DNA of 64,000 nt from Lycorma delicatula (Eukaryota; Arthropoda; Insecta; Hemiptera; Fulgoridae), in assembly GCF_047948215.1 (NCBI RefSeq), contig NC_134467.1:34625020-34689019 (forward strand), written 5' to 3'. How positions within the stretch are numbered: position 1 is the stretch's first letter; each line of letters opens with the position of its first letter. Of this stretch, positions 45,231 through 56,353 are shown one piece after another. A program made the position numbers and the translations under genes. The notes beneath the pieces are model-generated. The model saw only the letters and a list, made by a program, of their open reading frames with translations. It was not told the DNA's origin and did not search any database.

Positions 45231-45234
45231 ATGA

Positions 45235-46450
45235 TTTTGCTGATGCTTTTCTTTTATAAATAGCCTCCGGTACATTCCAAATTAATGTCCAAGAGTATAC
45301 GGATATCATGTTAGTATTCTATTTCCCTTTATAGCGGATTTCCATCACCGAAATGTCTTGGTGGAAACGTTTACCGTGATCGTCACTTACGTCTCCGAGG
45401 TTTTCCGGGAAAAAATCCAGATTGAGTGGAGGAGATATATTTTCAAAGACATTACATTCCATAGGTCTATATGAAGTAAGAAGTTGATTAATAATATCGT
45501 GGTAATTGTCGGATTTATTTTGCCGAGAAAACTTTTGAAGACTTCTTTAAATGAAGCACAAGCTGCACTTTCTGTATTATATAACATCGAGTTAAATACA
45601 TCATAGTTGACGAACTTTCTTATATGAGGATCAACAAATATTCCTGCCTGATTTACAAAAATCTGGGACTATCCTTCATTGATTTTATAAAATTTTTCAT
45701 TATTTCTACCTTGATAGGGTGAGGGAGTAAAATTATTTTTTTGGTTCAACTAAGGGCTGCTGAATAATATTTTTCCCATTTGGAGTCAAGTTGTCTCGTT
45801 TCTTACACTCTTTGGTAACATAATGTTTATCCCAAGCTTTTAAGTAAATTCCAAGCTTTGCAGCCTTGATCCTAACAGTTCAGCTTGATTCTTTGACAAA
45901 TTTAATTCCCTAACCAAGTCATTTAATTCACATTGTGATATAAGATGTGGCTTATTGGAAAATAATTCAAAATCAAAATCATTGTACTGATTGATTCTTC
46001 ACCGCTGCTTTCGAAATATATATTCACAGGTGACTCAGAAACTGGAATAATTTCATTGCGTGGTACAGGTCTGACTGCAGATTGCAATGAAGGTTATTTT
46101 ATAGTATGCTTAGATTTTTTAGAAATTTCAGACACACTTGTTAATTAAAAGTAATAATCAGTTACATAATCCTTTACGCCAAACCATAAGTACACCAAAT
46201 GACAAAACCTTCGTATACCTTTCAGCCATCGTCTTAAACACAGAAAACAGTTAGAACATACTATAGAGGAGCCCACGTCTTATCCTGATCACCAATTTTA
46301 CACTGAAAGTACAAGTGATATGCTTTTTCTTAATTAATAATTTGCTTTTTTTTGGTTTTGTAATGATTCTTCTATTTGATTTTACGGTAAACTCACCAGA
46401 TACATAACAAAAGGCATTTACATCATTTACAAAATTTCGAGGCATTTTGA
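45235..46450 (-). pseudogene. Decayed copy of an arthropod repetitive protein family
   Basis: On the minus strand, pieces in shifting frames read AAKLGIYLKAWDKHYVTKEC (about 45840) and IFVDPHIRKFVNYDVF (about 45625). These are followed by NTESAACASFKEVFKSFLGK (about 45520-45580), then ENISPPLNLDFFPENLGDVS, DDHGKRFHQDISVMEIRYKG (about 45330-45440). The block FPENLG-x-VSDEHGERFHQDI-x2-ME-x-RYxGxW followed by DYCWTL-type residues is, as I recall, the hallmark of a large uncharacterised protein family repeated in many arthropod and cnidarian genomes, and thought to be element-borne. I cannot name it with certainty. The short frames at 45387-45587 and 46251-46445 are parts of it. Many stops occur, and no terminal repeats were seen. 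Confidence 0.6.
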
Positions 46451-46454
46451 CACT

Positions 46455-47376
46455 GCACTCTTAACAAACTCAAAAAAGTAATAAAATTGAAAAAAATTAG
46501 TTCCTAAAAATCCTAAAAATTCCTAAATCCAGTGATTAATAGAAACAACACAGGTCTGTTTTCAGCTACCTATTTTGATCTGTAAAGACATGAGTAATCT
46601 TGTCCATGAAGGCTGCTGTCACCATATGTGACTAAGATATAATTTAATTCTTTGCAAGTATTGTTTATTTATAGCTTACAAATTATATTAGCAAACTTAA
46701 ATAATAAAAATTGAGCTAACAAAATACAAAATAAATATGAGCTTAAAATGCTTAGTGTACTTTGGCAAAATGTAAAAATCCTTTAATTAAAATTTTAATA
46801 TTTTTAAAAAATGGTAGGTATTGGAAATTTTCTGAGTTCATATTCGTCTTTAACAGGAAAAAACAGATAAAATTATGTATCGCATGTTAGGAAACAAGAA
46901 TTATACTTATCCGTGATATTCATTTCTTTAATTCTACTCCTCACTTGTGACGTCAAAACAAAGCAGGCAACTACAAATTTTGCGATTTTGCAAAAGTTTT
47001 TTTTTGAAAATATATTTTTTTTGTTAACAAATGTGCCTAAGAAAAAAAATTTAATTAGGAAAAAATTCGAAATATTGAGGGTGATCTTGCTGTACAGCCT
47101 CACCCCTTGACCGTTTAAGTTGAAAATTTAACTGCTACAATGATTCATATATAGAAATAATCTGACTAAGTATGGTCCCAATCGATCCAGTAGTTCTTCA
47201 GATGTAAGGTGTGTGTGACACCTAACATAGACACGTTCATACTAACATCCGGAAAATTTCCATCCGGTTTTTTTGGGTTTCTTAAATATCAGAAACGTCA
47301 GATCCGGTAAAAACGCATATGCTCAAATTGGAACGATTGCAATAATTTTACCTTGTAGAGCTAACGCACTGCTACA
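46455..47376. other. AT-rich DNA; 47120-47370 possibly element-derived
   Basis: The segment ggtcccaatcgatccagtag, followed by cagatgtaaggtgtg and two atccgg repeats, resembles the ends of dispersed insect DNA elements, but boundaries are not definable. No gene seen. Confidence 0.4.
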
Positions 47377-47385
47377 GCGCTATCT

Positions 47386-47979
47386 TTTTTCTTTTTTTTC
47401 CCCTACATCCCCGAGCCGGACTTCCAATTAAGTATATTCGACTCAGGGACGTGTCCTTTCCGGAACTTTTAATCGCCTGCCTCTAATCTCCAACGGAAGA
47501 AACCAGATCCGGCTATGCCGTTCCCCCCCCCCTCCGGAGATCGGGTCTTGGTCTTTCTTTTGCCAGCCTCAAACCGACCGCACAGGAGCCGAAGCCACCA
47601 AAGCGTATCCAAGAACCCACACCGCCGGCCGGGTCTCGGTCTTTTCATTCATTCACACCTATCGGACCTCAGGAGTCCCCGTTTCATCACAGAAACCAAC
47701 ACAACAGGGCATGTGAGCCCTCAGGAACGGGGCCTGTCCGCCCAGCTCTGCTATAAACTAAAACCCTCAGTATCCCAGTCGTCTTGCATCATCTTCTTTT
47801 ATTCTGAGGACTCACTCCTCTTGCAAATATTGCAAAATTATGCCAGTTTCCGGAAATAGTTTTGCCAAGAGCCACTCCGGTCGGGAATGCATCAGTCCTG
47901 CATTTATACGATGTTCTTCCCATCTTCTGCACACAAAAATAGTGTGTTCGGCATCGTCAACCGCAGATGGGTGATTACC
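47386..47979 (-). mobile_element. R1-like LINE 3' fragment with 9-bp TSD
   Basis: Flanked by gcgctatct at 47377-47385 and 47980-47988, with the T-run (poly-A on the minus strand) at the left end. The minus strand encodes the knuckle remnant DDAEHTIFVCRRWEEHRINA-like sequence near 47870-47960 and SRPEWLLAKLFPETGIILQY, ending at a TGA near 47812. A GC-rich 3' UTR follows. Homology to R1-like C-termini is clear; the rest of the element is absent. The long plus-strand frame over the same DNA is a shadow. Confidence 0.75.
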
Positions 47980-47988
47980 GCGCTATCT

Positions 47989-49435
47989 ACAGTGCTAAAC
48001 AAAAAAAAAAAACCAAGTTACCGCTAAACAGATAGCGCTATCTACAGACAGAAAATTAAAAGAGTACCCATATAAATGCTTAGTGATTCTACTTGCCTAG
48101 AATATTATTTTTATGTCTATATTTATATTTACTTACAAGTCGCTTTTTTATCTTTCCCGTTAAATTTTGACTTTTTCGGCGAGCTGACCATTAAGTTATA
48201 AAATGAGACCGCATTTACATCTCTGAGATTAATATTTAGGGAGTTATTAAGGCAGGATAACATACTTTTCGTTCGACTTAAAATTTCTGTTCTGGTACCT
48301 ATGTGTTTCGGTGTGATTTTATAGACGTTTCACGTCAAAAAGCTATTTAAGTGATTTGAAGATATTTTACAATAATGTTATTAAATGGCAATGGAAGCGA
48401 TTAAGAATGCTGCTCTCCCATAAGTTACTCTGTTACCTAAGTTTTATAGTCCAGGTTATTATATATAGTCCAGGTATATATATTAGGACCGTTTGATTCA
48501 AGGATTATTTAAAATAAAAACAAATTGAATAGTTTTTTTCTTAATTTGTCATTAATGCCTAAAATACGTAAATCATATGAATACAATAACAGAAGAATAA
48601 AATATATTTACTCAATAAAATTTCTTAAACAAGTTTTTTTCTTCTAATATATATTATTATTTTTATTAAAATATAATAAATAAAGTATATTTAATGACTA
48701 CCCGTGTAAAAAAAGTTTACATAAAATATCTTTAAAATAATCTGAACAAAGTAAAACAAAATGTAACTGACAAAGTAAAAGATTGATGCGAACAAATTTT
48801 AAATTAAATTTAACCTTTCTTTAGACTAACATTTCCGTTATTTAGAAAGAAATATACACATTATTACACTAAAGTAAAGTAAATAAATTTCAATTTGATG
48901 TAATCTCAAACAAATAAACAGGTACATCAACAAATAAATTTATTTAGAATCTATCTACGTACTCGTATATATTGCATTATGAAGAAAAAAAATATTACGA
49001 GAAAATAAATAAAAATATACGTATATTTAAAACGTCAATCTAGTAAGTAACTGAAATTTCCTGTTTCTTTCATCGAGTTTAGAATTCAATCATTAAAAAT
49101 TATAAATTTATTTTTTCCGAATTATCTACATTAGGAATATATCGCTACTTTTTAGATTATTTTTTGGATTTTTTCACATAAAAATTACTTAATATAGGAT
49201 GTTTTATAATCATTAATAAAAATAAAATATTAGAATAAACTCACTAACATAGTGTTTTATACCGGTCATATTAATTATTCTCCATATTAATATATTTTAC
49301 ATATTAAAAATAAAAGCAATATTCCTTATAATTTTAATCAATTCTTTTCTGTTTAGCCTTAAATTTAATTCTTCTGAAGTAAATAACGGAGTAATATTTA
49401 AGTTTTAAATGAAATCTGACCAGAAAATGGCTTCC
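47989..49435. other. AT-rich DNA, no gene seen
   Basis: A 14-bp palindrome agatagcgctatct lies at about 48043-48056, near the preceding target site. Otherwise no recognisable feature. Confidence 0.5.
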
Positions 49436-49439
49436 AGAA

Positions 49440-49645
49440 CTGGTTTTTTAACAGTTTTTCAGAGATCGGGAATAAAAGACAAAAAATTAGAATCGAATAA
49501 TATATTTTTTTATGTTTGACACAGAATAACTTTGTTAAATGTGCAATAAACACGTAATTGTTCTATACAAAAGTTATAAAAAAATTGATTCTGAGTAAAA
49601 GTAATATGAAAAAACCGTAGAAATTAAATACAAAAGGAACAATTT
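49440..49645 (+). repeat. Dispersed repeat X, weak copy
   Basis: Blocks agaataactttgttaaa, gcaataaacacgtaat and ttataaaaaaattgattc match 34980-35130. Confidence 0.45.
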
Positions 49646-49714
49646 TTACAAAATTTCTAATTGTATAAAATAAAGTTATACTTAACAAAATTTTAAAAGT
49701 ATATATCCCAGTAC

Positions 49715-49740
49715 TTTCGGTGCCGTTACTCCATCATCAG
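49715..49740 (-). ncRNA. Hammerhead-ribozyme-like core, PLE-B 3' end
   Basis: The minus strand has CTGATGA (49734-49740), a short stem GGAG/CACC with one mismatch, and GAAA (49715-49718). GTA...TAC can close a short stem III before TT. PLEs are known to carry minimal hammerhead ribozymes in their terminal regions. Stem I pairing is not convincing by eye. Confidence 0.5.
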
Positions 49741-50218
49741 GGATTTCCTAAATAATGTGAATTCAAATTTAAATGTTTAATTGTATTTAAATTAAAATTA
49801 TTACGTTTAAAATAATCGATCCTCAAGATATAAAATTAAATTGTACATACATAAGACCGTAACGTCACGTTCGTAAGATTTTTGCGACTATTATGAAATA
49901 GAGTTAACATTAAATGAAATATTACAACCAATTAATTATTATAAAATTTGTTTATAATGGATAATGAATATAACCTGTTCATTTATCGATTTATTGTTAA
50001 TCAAATATATATGAAATTTTTCTAAAATACTGGTTTTATAATAATTATTATTGTATTCTAACATTTTAATTTTTTCGTTAGGATTATAATTATCTCTACT
50101 TTCTAAGATGTGTTTAGGGAAATTTGATTTTTCTTTGTTATTTTAAATAATACAATTAACAAGTTCTTCAATTCTAAAGGCTAATGAACGATTAGTTATT
50201 CCAATATATTTTAAGACA

Positions 50219-50850
50219 AAACTCGTGGGGCTCCGAATCATGGTGGCGACGATATTCTCCATGCTGAGCGGTTCGGTAATCGCGAACAAGCTAGGCAGTA
50301 ATCATTCCACTGCGGGCACCGGAACAAAAGGTGTTCTGGGGTATCCGATCGCCGCAGTAAGGACAGTAAGGGTCATCCGACCTACTCCTACTAGAGTTTT
50401 GACACCATTGTAGGGTTCGTGGCGAGGGTTTTTCAGGAGAATGATCCTGGTTGGGGGGGGAGGGGGGTTGGCTCGGGGGTGAGGGACAGCCCTCTGCGGA
50501 GCTGCCGTTCGCACATGCTTGCACAAGTGGGCGGTACCGATAAGACATGGGGTCTCTCGCACCGCCGAGCGAAAAAGACCGAGTCATGACGGGGATGACC
50601 CACTCAGGGTATCCCCGTTAGAGGCATTGGCATAAAGTCCAAGTACCGGCTGCTTGGGGACCCAGGGACGGCATAGTCGGGCTAGTAGATCTTACTATGG
50701 GGGGGAAAAGTGGGCTCCGACTACCGGGCTCCATGTCTCTGCCACCGGGCAGAGACATGGAGGTCCGCCCGATAGGGTAAACGACACTCCCCTGGGCTGT
50801 GTTATACTTAACTGCAGGATCCGGCCCGGTGGTGAAGGGGAAAAAAAAAA
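50219..50850 (+). mobile_element. R1-like LINE 3' fragment inside PLE-B
   Basis: Bounded by tattttaagaca (50207-50218) and tattttaggtca (50851-50862), a target duplication matching 10 of 12. It begins with a scrap of ORF C-terminus (MVATIFSMLSGSVIANKLG-like). Most of it is GC-rich 3' UTR (gggacagccctctgcggagc, cactcccctgggctgtgtta) ending in poly-A. The UTR resembles those at 14.9-15.1 and 62.9-63.1 kb. A perfect 13-bp hairpin lies at 50731-50760. Confidence 0.8.
50731..50760 (+). repeat. 13-bp perfect hairpin in LINE 3' UTR
   Basis: CCATGTCTCTGCC and GGCAGAGACATGG enclose a 4-nt loop ACCG. It may be an RNA structure recognised by the LINE reverse transcriptase; this is inference from position only. 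Confidence 0.7.
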
Positions 50851-51129
50851 TATTTTAGGTCACAATTTTCGTAATTAAGACTACACATTCCTTGTTTTTC
50901 TAAATTATAATTATTATCTTGATTTATTTTAATAGAAGGCTCTTCATTGTTTATGTATTTTATTTGTTGTATACGCTGTTTTTAAATTAAAAGTTTTTAA
51001 TATTTTCTTAAATTTATTATAGTTTAAATTGAATTCAATATTATTATTTAAAGAATTAATTTCTTTAATTATAGAATTTTCTTCGTTTGGTTATATATTA
51101 TCAAGATGTCATCCGCATATATTTTATAT

Positions 51130-51435
51130 ATATAGAATAACAGATCCGGCAATGCTTCGCTATTGTAATATATATATAAAGAAAGAGAGAGAGTTTAAAT
51201 GAACACAATTGAAAATTGTATAAAAAATTAAAAAACTGAACTTCACAAATTTTGCCTTTCATTTATTCTCCTTCCCCTTTTCCCTTTTCCCTTTCGCCCT
51301 TCTCCCTTGCCCTCTCCCAGTTTCCTTTTTACCCTTTCCCTTTTCTCTTTTCACCGTTTCTCTTTTTCCCTTATGCCCGTGCGTAAATCGGTCGATTAGT
51401 TATTTGGTCTTCAGCGGACACACATACGAACACGC

Positions 51436-51505
<70 letters not shown>

Positions 51506-51945
51506 GAATAAAAAAGTCTGTTTGTATATTTGTTTGATTATTTCATAAATATCTCGACACCGGTCCCACCTAGCGGGTATAGTTTTTGCAAAAATATTTC
51601 TTTTCACGTAACTAATATTCATATTCTGAAGATGAACCAAATTGGTCCATAAATACAATTTTTCTAAATATCTCCGCCATCTGGCGGGTTCATTTTTGTA
51701 GAGATAATTCTTTCCATGTAAGTAATATGTATTCTGAATATGAGGCAAATCGGACCATAAATACTATTTTTCGAAATATTTCGACGCCAGCTCCACCTAG
51801 CGGGTCCAAACTAATTCAGTTACCTTCCCTGGTGTATGCGTCCAATCATTCCTCAAACCTTCATCGATATCGGATGAACGATTTAGGAAGGCATAAGAGA
51901 CATACAGATACACAAAAATTCATTTATATATACATATATAATTTT
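51130..51945 (-). mobile_element. TA-flanked non-autonomous element, copy 2, inside PLE-B
   Basis: The minus strand starts atgtctcttatgccttccta and has three units with cccgctaggtggagc-like or gccagatggcgga sequence followed by gaaatattt. A long TA tract (51441-51500), ggcgtgttcgtatgtgtgtc and a purine-rich tract (51255-51375 on the opposite strand) follow. It ends at aatagcgaagcattgccgga. It splits the PLE reverse transcriptase just upstream of YADD. Confidence 0.75.
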
Positions 51946-53313
51946 ATGCTTATAATTGTATTGGATATCAGTGTTTAGTTCATTCATAAATATATCTTCT
52001 AAAATAGTGGTAGGTGGAGATCCAATATTTAGCCCCATTTTTGCTTATAATATTTATTACTGAATTTAAAATAGTCGTATTTAATATATAATTGTAATAG
52101 ATTTGTTATTTCATAAATTATATTTTTATCTATTTTCAATCCATTTAGAGTTTATTAATTATATTTATGATTTTATTAGTATCGATGTTTGTGTACATAT
52201 CTTTTATATCCAATGTTATAAATTTTGTTGTATTATTTATATTTATATCATTGATCACATTTATTAATTCGTAATTATTCTCTAAAATGTATTTATTCTC
52301 AATTATAATACATTCTTATAATTTATTAGATAATAATTTACTTAACTGATATGTAGGAGTATTAATATAATTAATAAGGTGTTTTATAGACATCTCTTCT
52401 TTGTGTATTTTGGGTTAGTGCTTTTGATAATGGAACAGTAGTATTAAATATTTTAAAATATTTTTTTGGTATATTCATCCTTGATTACGGATTTACTTAT
52501 TTGAATATTAGATGTTATTAATTTTTATTTTGTTTTTATTAGTGGGATCCTTTATTTCTGTAAATTTATTTCTTTCATAAATTTTGTTGTTTGATATATA
52601 TATATATCATTATTATGATATAATAATTATTATATAAGAACAGTGTTAGTCTTGTCTGATTTCACTATAAATGCGTTATTATTTTTTAATTAGTTTTTTT
52701 GTACTTATGTAAATATTATATGTTTTATTATTGATATCTAAGCTATCAATTGAATTAATGAAATTATTTCTTAATTTATTTTAATTTTCTGTGTTATAAA
52801 TTGTAAATAAATTATTTTCTACCTCGATAATCGTGTTTTTGATAATTTTATGTTTATTTAAGGTTGGTTGGTTAAATTTACACGCGTGTTTTATAATATT
52901 AATTTCTTTATTATTGAAATCAATATCTGTAATGTTTATTATACCTTCACGAAATTTGAGTTCATGATTACTAATATCTAGAGACTGGATTATAAGCAAT
53001 ATAAAAAGCTTGAAATATGCATGCAAACACGCATGAAGAATATTTAAAATATGCATTAAAAGTGTCAAAATATGCAAATTTAAATAATAAAAAAAAATTG
53101 TAATTTTTTTTTATTCCCAAATCAGCATACAATTAGTAAGTAGTTGAATAATGTATCGATAAATTCGATAATTAACAATTATTTTACATTTTGTTACTTT
53201 TGTAAACGTAAATAACCAGGTACTGTTCCAAATGTTCGGTTGTAATATTATGCCTTCGATCACTCAAAATATTTTCATGAGTGGAAAAGGATCGTTCCAG
53301 ATAATCTAAGGTA

Positions 53314-53597
53314 CCCACCGGGTTGGTCTAGTGATTAACGCGTCTTCCCAAATCAGCTGATTTGGAAGTCGAGAGTTACATAGTTCAAGTCCTAGTAAAG
53401 CCAGTTATTTTTACACGGATTGGAATACTAGATCGTGGATACCGGTGTTCTTTAGTGGTTGGGTTTCAATTAACCACACATCTCAGGAATGGTCGAACTG
53501 AGAATGTACAAGACTCATACATATCATCCTCATTTATCCTCTGAAGAATTATCTAAACGGTAGTTACCGGAGGTTAAACAGGAAAAAGAAAGAAAGA
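53314..53597 (+). mobile_element. tRNA-derived SINE inside hAT
   Basis: Full-length, starting cccaccgggttggtctagtg. It is flanked by agataatctaaggta (53299-53313) and agatacactgaggta (53598-53612), an aged target duplication. It is slightly shortened in the body, missing the acttcatttacac block. Confidence 0.9.
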
Positions 53598-53908
53598 AGA
53601 TACACTGAGGTAACCGCGCAGTATTTGAGTTTTGGTGCTATGTTAGCATTTATTGTTTCTGGCAAAGGTTCACCCGTCCTATTAATGAAACTATCAATTT
53701 GACACAAAGGTTTAAAGCCTGGATTATGTTCAAAATTTTTCTTTACGTTTACACGAGGATACCCTCTAACAATACAGAGTTCATTTGGGGGATTTTATTC
53801 ATTAACCGAATAGATTCAGTCAATTAAAACCTTGAGTTTCAAGCTTCTTAATATTCGCAGGTATGTGGGAAGAATGAGTGCTAATCACGCCAATGTTTTT
53901 TTTTTATA

Positions 53909-55237
53909 CACGGTCATTCACGGGAAACGGATGTTTTTAAAATAATCATAAAAAATTGAATATATACTTTAAAAAAGTTTTATTGGTACTGAAACACTTG
54001 TTAAATCAAACCATTTGTTACTTACTCATGAACGAAAACTTATGTCCGTCAAGTGATGTCCATTTTGGGCAATACATTATTGTAGCCTCAATTCTGGCCT
54101 CAATTCTTTGCAGCATGTCTACATCAATCTGGGTGACGGATGACGAATTGCGATCTATAGGTCCTCCAATGTACGCGGTTTATTGTCGTATACACGCGAT
54201 TTCAGAAACCCCCACAGAAAAAAAACCACTATTACTCAAGTCGGGGGACTGAGGGTGCCAACGAATGTCGCCGAATCTGGAAACGATCCGTCCCGGAAAC
54301 AAGTTACGGAGAACAGCCATCGTTGCCCTCGCTGTGTGCGCTGTAGCTCCATCCTGTTGGAATAACACATTTTGAAAATCGATTCCCCGGTTTCGTAACT
54401 CGGGGATGAAAAACGTATTCAACATCGCAATGTAACGATCAGCTTTTACAGTTACGGCAGTGTCATTTCCTTCAAAAAAATATGGTCCAATAACACCGAC
54501 CTTTCGTATTGCACACCAGACAGTCACCTTTGGGCTATTAAGTGGTCTCTCGTGAAACCGATGTGGGTTTCTTTCTGCCCGATACCGGCAATTCTGTTTG
54601 TTGACGAAGCCATTCGGATGAAAATGGGCTTCGTCACTCATTAACAATAACAAATTTTCATTTTCTTCAAAAACGGTAAGCATTTGTCGACAAAATTGTA
54701 ATCGCTGCGTGAAATCTTGCTCGTTTAACTGCTGCACGACGGCTATCTTGTAAGGATGGAAATGCAGGTCTGTATACAGAATTCGTCTTACCGTACTTGT
54801 GCTCATTTGAAGCGCTGCTGAATGCTTCTGAATAGAGCGGCGTGGGCTTCTGACAATGGCTTCCCTTACTCGTTCGATGTTCTCCGGAGTGCTAGCAGTT
54901 CGTCGCAGACCCGGTGGTTTTTTCTTCAATATTGAACCGCTTGTTCGGATGTTGTTTACCCGTCGCAATATTGTGTTACGAGAAAGGACACTTGCATTAC
55001 GATGGATATTAAACTGACGGCGGAAATCTCGCTGAACAGCAGTTACGGATTCGTCATTTCGCACAAAACTGTCATACGCGAACAGGCGTTGGTCTAGCGT
55101 CCACGGCTCCATCTCAACGACTAAAATGTAAATTCTATGAACAAAGGAAATTTCAGACACCAGCCACGTGCCCCTTCCACCACAAACGCCCGAGTACAAC
55201 CCACTTCAAAAACATCCGGTTTCTGTGAATGACCCTG
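53909..55237 (-). mobile_element. Mariner transposon inside hAT, both TIRs present
   Basis: The left end cacggtcattcacgggaaac (53909) and right end (reverse complement cagggtcattcacagaaacc, ending 55237) are imperfect inverted repeats of about 30 bp. Both are bounded by TA (53907-53908 and 55238-55239), the mariner target. At about 1.33 kb the element is full-length for the family. Confidence 0.9.
54180..55112 (-). CDS. Mariner-type transposase, nearly full-length, third Asp lost
   Basis: The start is taken at MEPWTLDQRLFAYDSFVRND (55112); the upstream in-frame codons lie between the TIR and this Met and have no family match. The order is: first helix-turn-helix, TASTPENIERVREAIVRSPR linker, second helix-turn-helix (SIQKHSAALQMSTSTVRRIL), FHPYKIAVVQQLNEQDF, LLMSDEAHFHPNGFVN (first Asp), VWCAIRKVGVIGPYFFEG and FQQDGATAHTARA (second Asp). 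The last motif, HPQSPDLSNSGFFSVG, has Gly where the third catalytic Asp is expected (usual DFFLWG). Just after it a frameshift ends the frame at 54180. The other frame continues GFLKSRVYDNKPRTLEDL, showing that the true protein ran to about 54050. Length so far is 310 residues; this type is usually about 340-360. Non-functional but recent. Confidence 0.85.
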   Translation of the reverse strand: MEPWTLDQRLFAYDSFVRNDESVTAVQRDFRRQFNIHRNASVLSRNTILRRVNNIRTSGSILKKKPPGLRRTASTPENIERVREAIVRSPRRSIQKHSAALQMSTSTVRRILYTDLHFHPYKIAVVQQLNEQDFTQRLQFCRQMLTVFEENENLLLLMSDEAHFHPNGFVNKQNCRYRAERNPHRFHERPLNSPKVTVWCAIRKVGVIGPYFFEGNDTAVTVKADRYIAMLNTFFIPELRNRGIDFQNVLFQQDGATAHTARATMAVLRNLFPGRIVSRFGDIRWHPQSPDLSNSGFFSVGVSEIACIRQ

Positions 55238-56070
55238 TACTAGAATCGTTAAATGTTTTCTTGGACTGACAAACTGCAATAGCTTCTGCACTATCAAAGT
55301 CGTTTACTACACCTTTGATGCCCTCGAAATGATAATTGAAAACAATACAGCTTCAATCCGCGTTTCCCACCTAGTTACCACTGGTTCGGGAGGTAAAGAC
55401 ACATTTGTCAGTTTTCCTTTATAAGCCTTATTGCGAACAGGTGACTTAAGAAACAATTTTTTTTTAGATGAAATACCATCTTTGGCCGCCTTGATCATCT
55501 AGGGAGCAGCATCTGAAAGAAATATAAATACTCTTTCATCTGCAGAAGATTCAGGAAATATTTTTTTAATACCTTCATTAATAAAACTAGCGATCGTAGA
55601 ATGGTTTATAATTTCAAGGTCTTTGCATGCGACCAAATAGGAAGAAGGCTCTAGTTTTAATGCACCAACTAATAAATTCGCAATGTAACGGCCAAAACTC
55701 CAGTAGTTTCGTCAGCTGAAATCCAAATAATGCTATCCTTGAATTCAATGTGTATTTCTTCCAGAACATGTAGGTAGATTGTTGGTATGTAATTTTTACG
55801 CAATGTTGATCCATCTGGTATATTTTTATTCAAGAAATATTTTCGCAGAAAATCTTTGAAGGTAGGATTTGTAAGTTTGTGAAGAGGAATATTACTTATC
55901 ATGCTGGTCTATTTGAAACATTTTTTGTGCACGAATTATTTTTCTTGCAAACTCGACAATATAAATCGTATGTAAATATTCCAGGATAGTCAGCTATCCA
56001 CGAAGAGACACTTTATTTTTAGGGAGTCGTGATACACGTTAAACTTTGCACAAATAAATAAAAATCTAAG

Positions 56071-56353
56071 ACCAACCGGGTTGGTCTAGTGGTGAACGCG
56101 TCTTTCCAAATCAGCTGATTTGGAAGCCGAGAGTTCCAGCGTTCAAGTCCTAGTAAAGTTAGTTATTTTTATACGGATTTGAATACTAGATCATGGATAC
56201 CGGTGTTCTTTGGTGGTTGGGTTTCAATTAACCACACATCTCAGGAATGGTCGAACTGAGAAGACTACACTTCATTTACACTCATACATATCATCCTCTG
56301 AAGTATTATCTGAACGGTAATTACCGGAGGCTAAATAGGAAAAAGAGAGAGAG
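56071..56353 (+). mobile_element. tRNA-derived SINE inside hAT
   Basis: Full-length, starting accaaccgggttggtctagt and ending ggctaaataggaaaaagaga. The target duplication is aaataaaaatctaa (56056-56069) and aaataaaaaactta (56354-56367), imperfect. Confidence 0.9.

Larger units (their letters stand above)
53200..56040 (-). pseudogene. hAT transposase, CGGBP1-like type, broken
   Basis: In minus-strand order: a zinc-finger-like remnant (LYCRVCKKN, about 55950), then NIPLHKLTNPTFKDFLRKYF, STLRKNYIPTIYLHVLEEIH and IIWISADETTGVLA (first catalytic-type Asp; 55669-55902). NHSTIASFINEGIKKIFPES, VFIFLSDAAP, MIKAAKDGISSKKKLFLKSP and LTNVSLPPEPVVTRWETRIE follow (55307-55600). The mariner insert comes next, then PGFKPLCQIDSFINRTGEPL and the dimerisation-like end LERSFSTHENILSDRRHNIT, interrupted again by a SINE at 53314. 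The order and the motifs W(I/V)S-x-DETT, SDAAPYM and LPPxPVxTRW match the hAT group related to CGGBP1. Stops and inserts make it inactive. Confidence 0.75.

Noticed and set aside
47515..47859. 114-codon plus-strand frame
   Set aside because: Antisense to an R1-like fragment whose poly-A and TSD place it on the minus strand.
53956..54365. Plus-strand frames of 60-98 codons
   Set aside because: Antisense to the mariner transposase tail, which continues in another frame on the minus strand.
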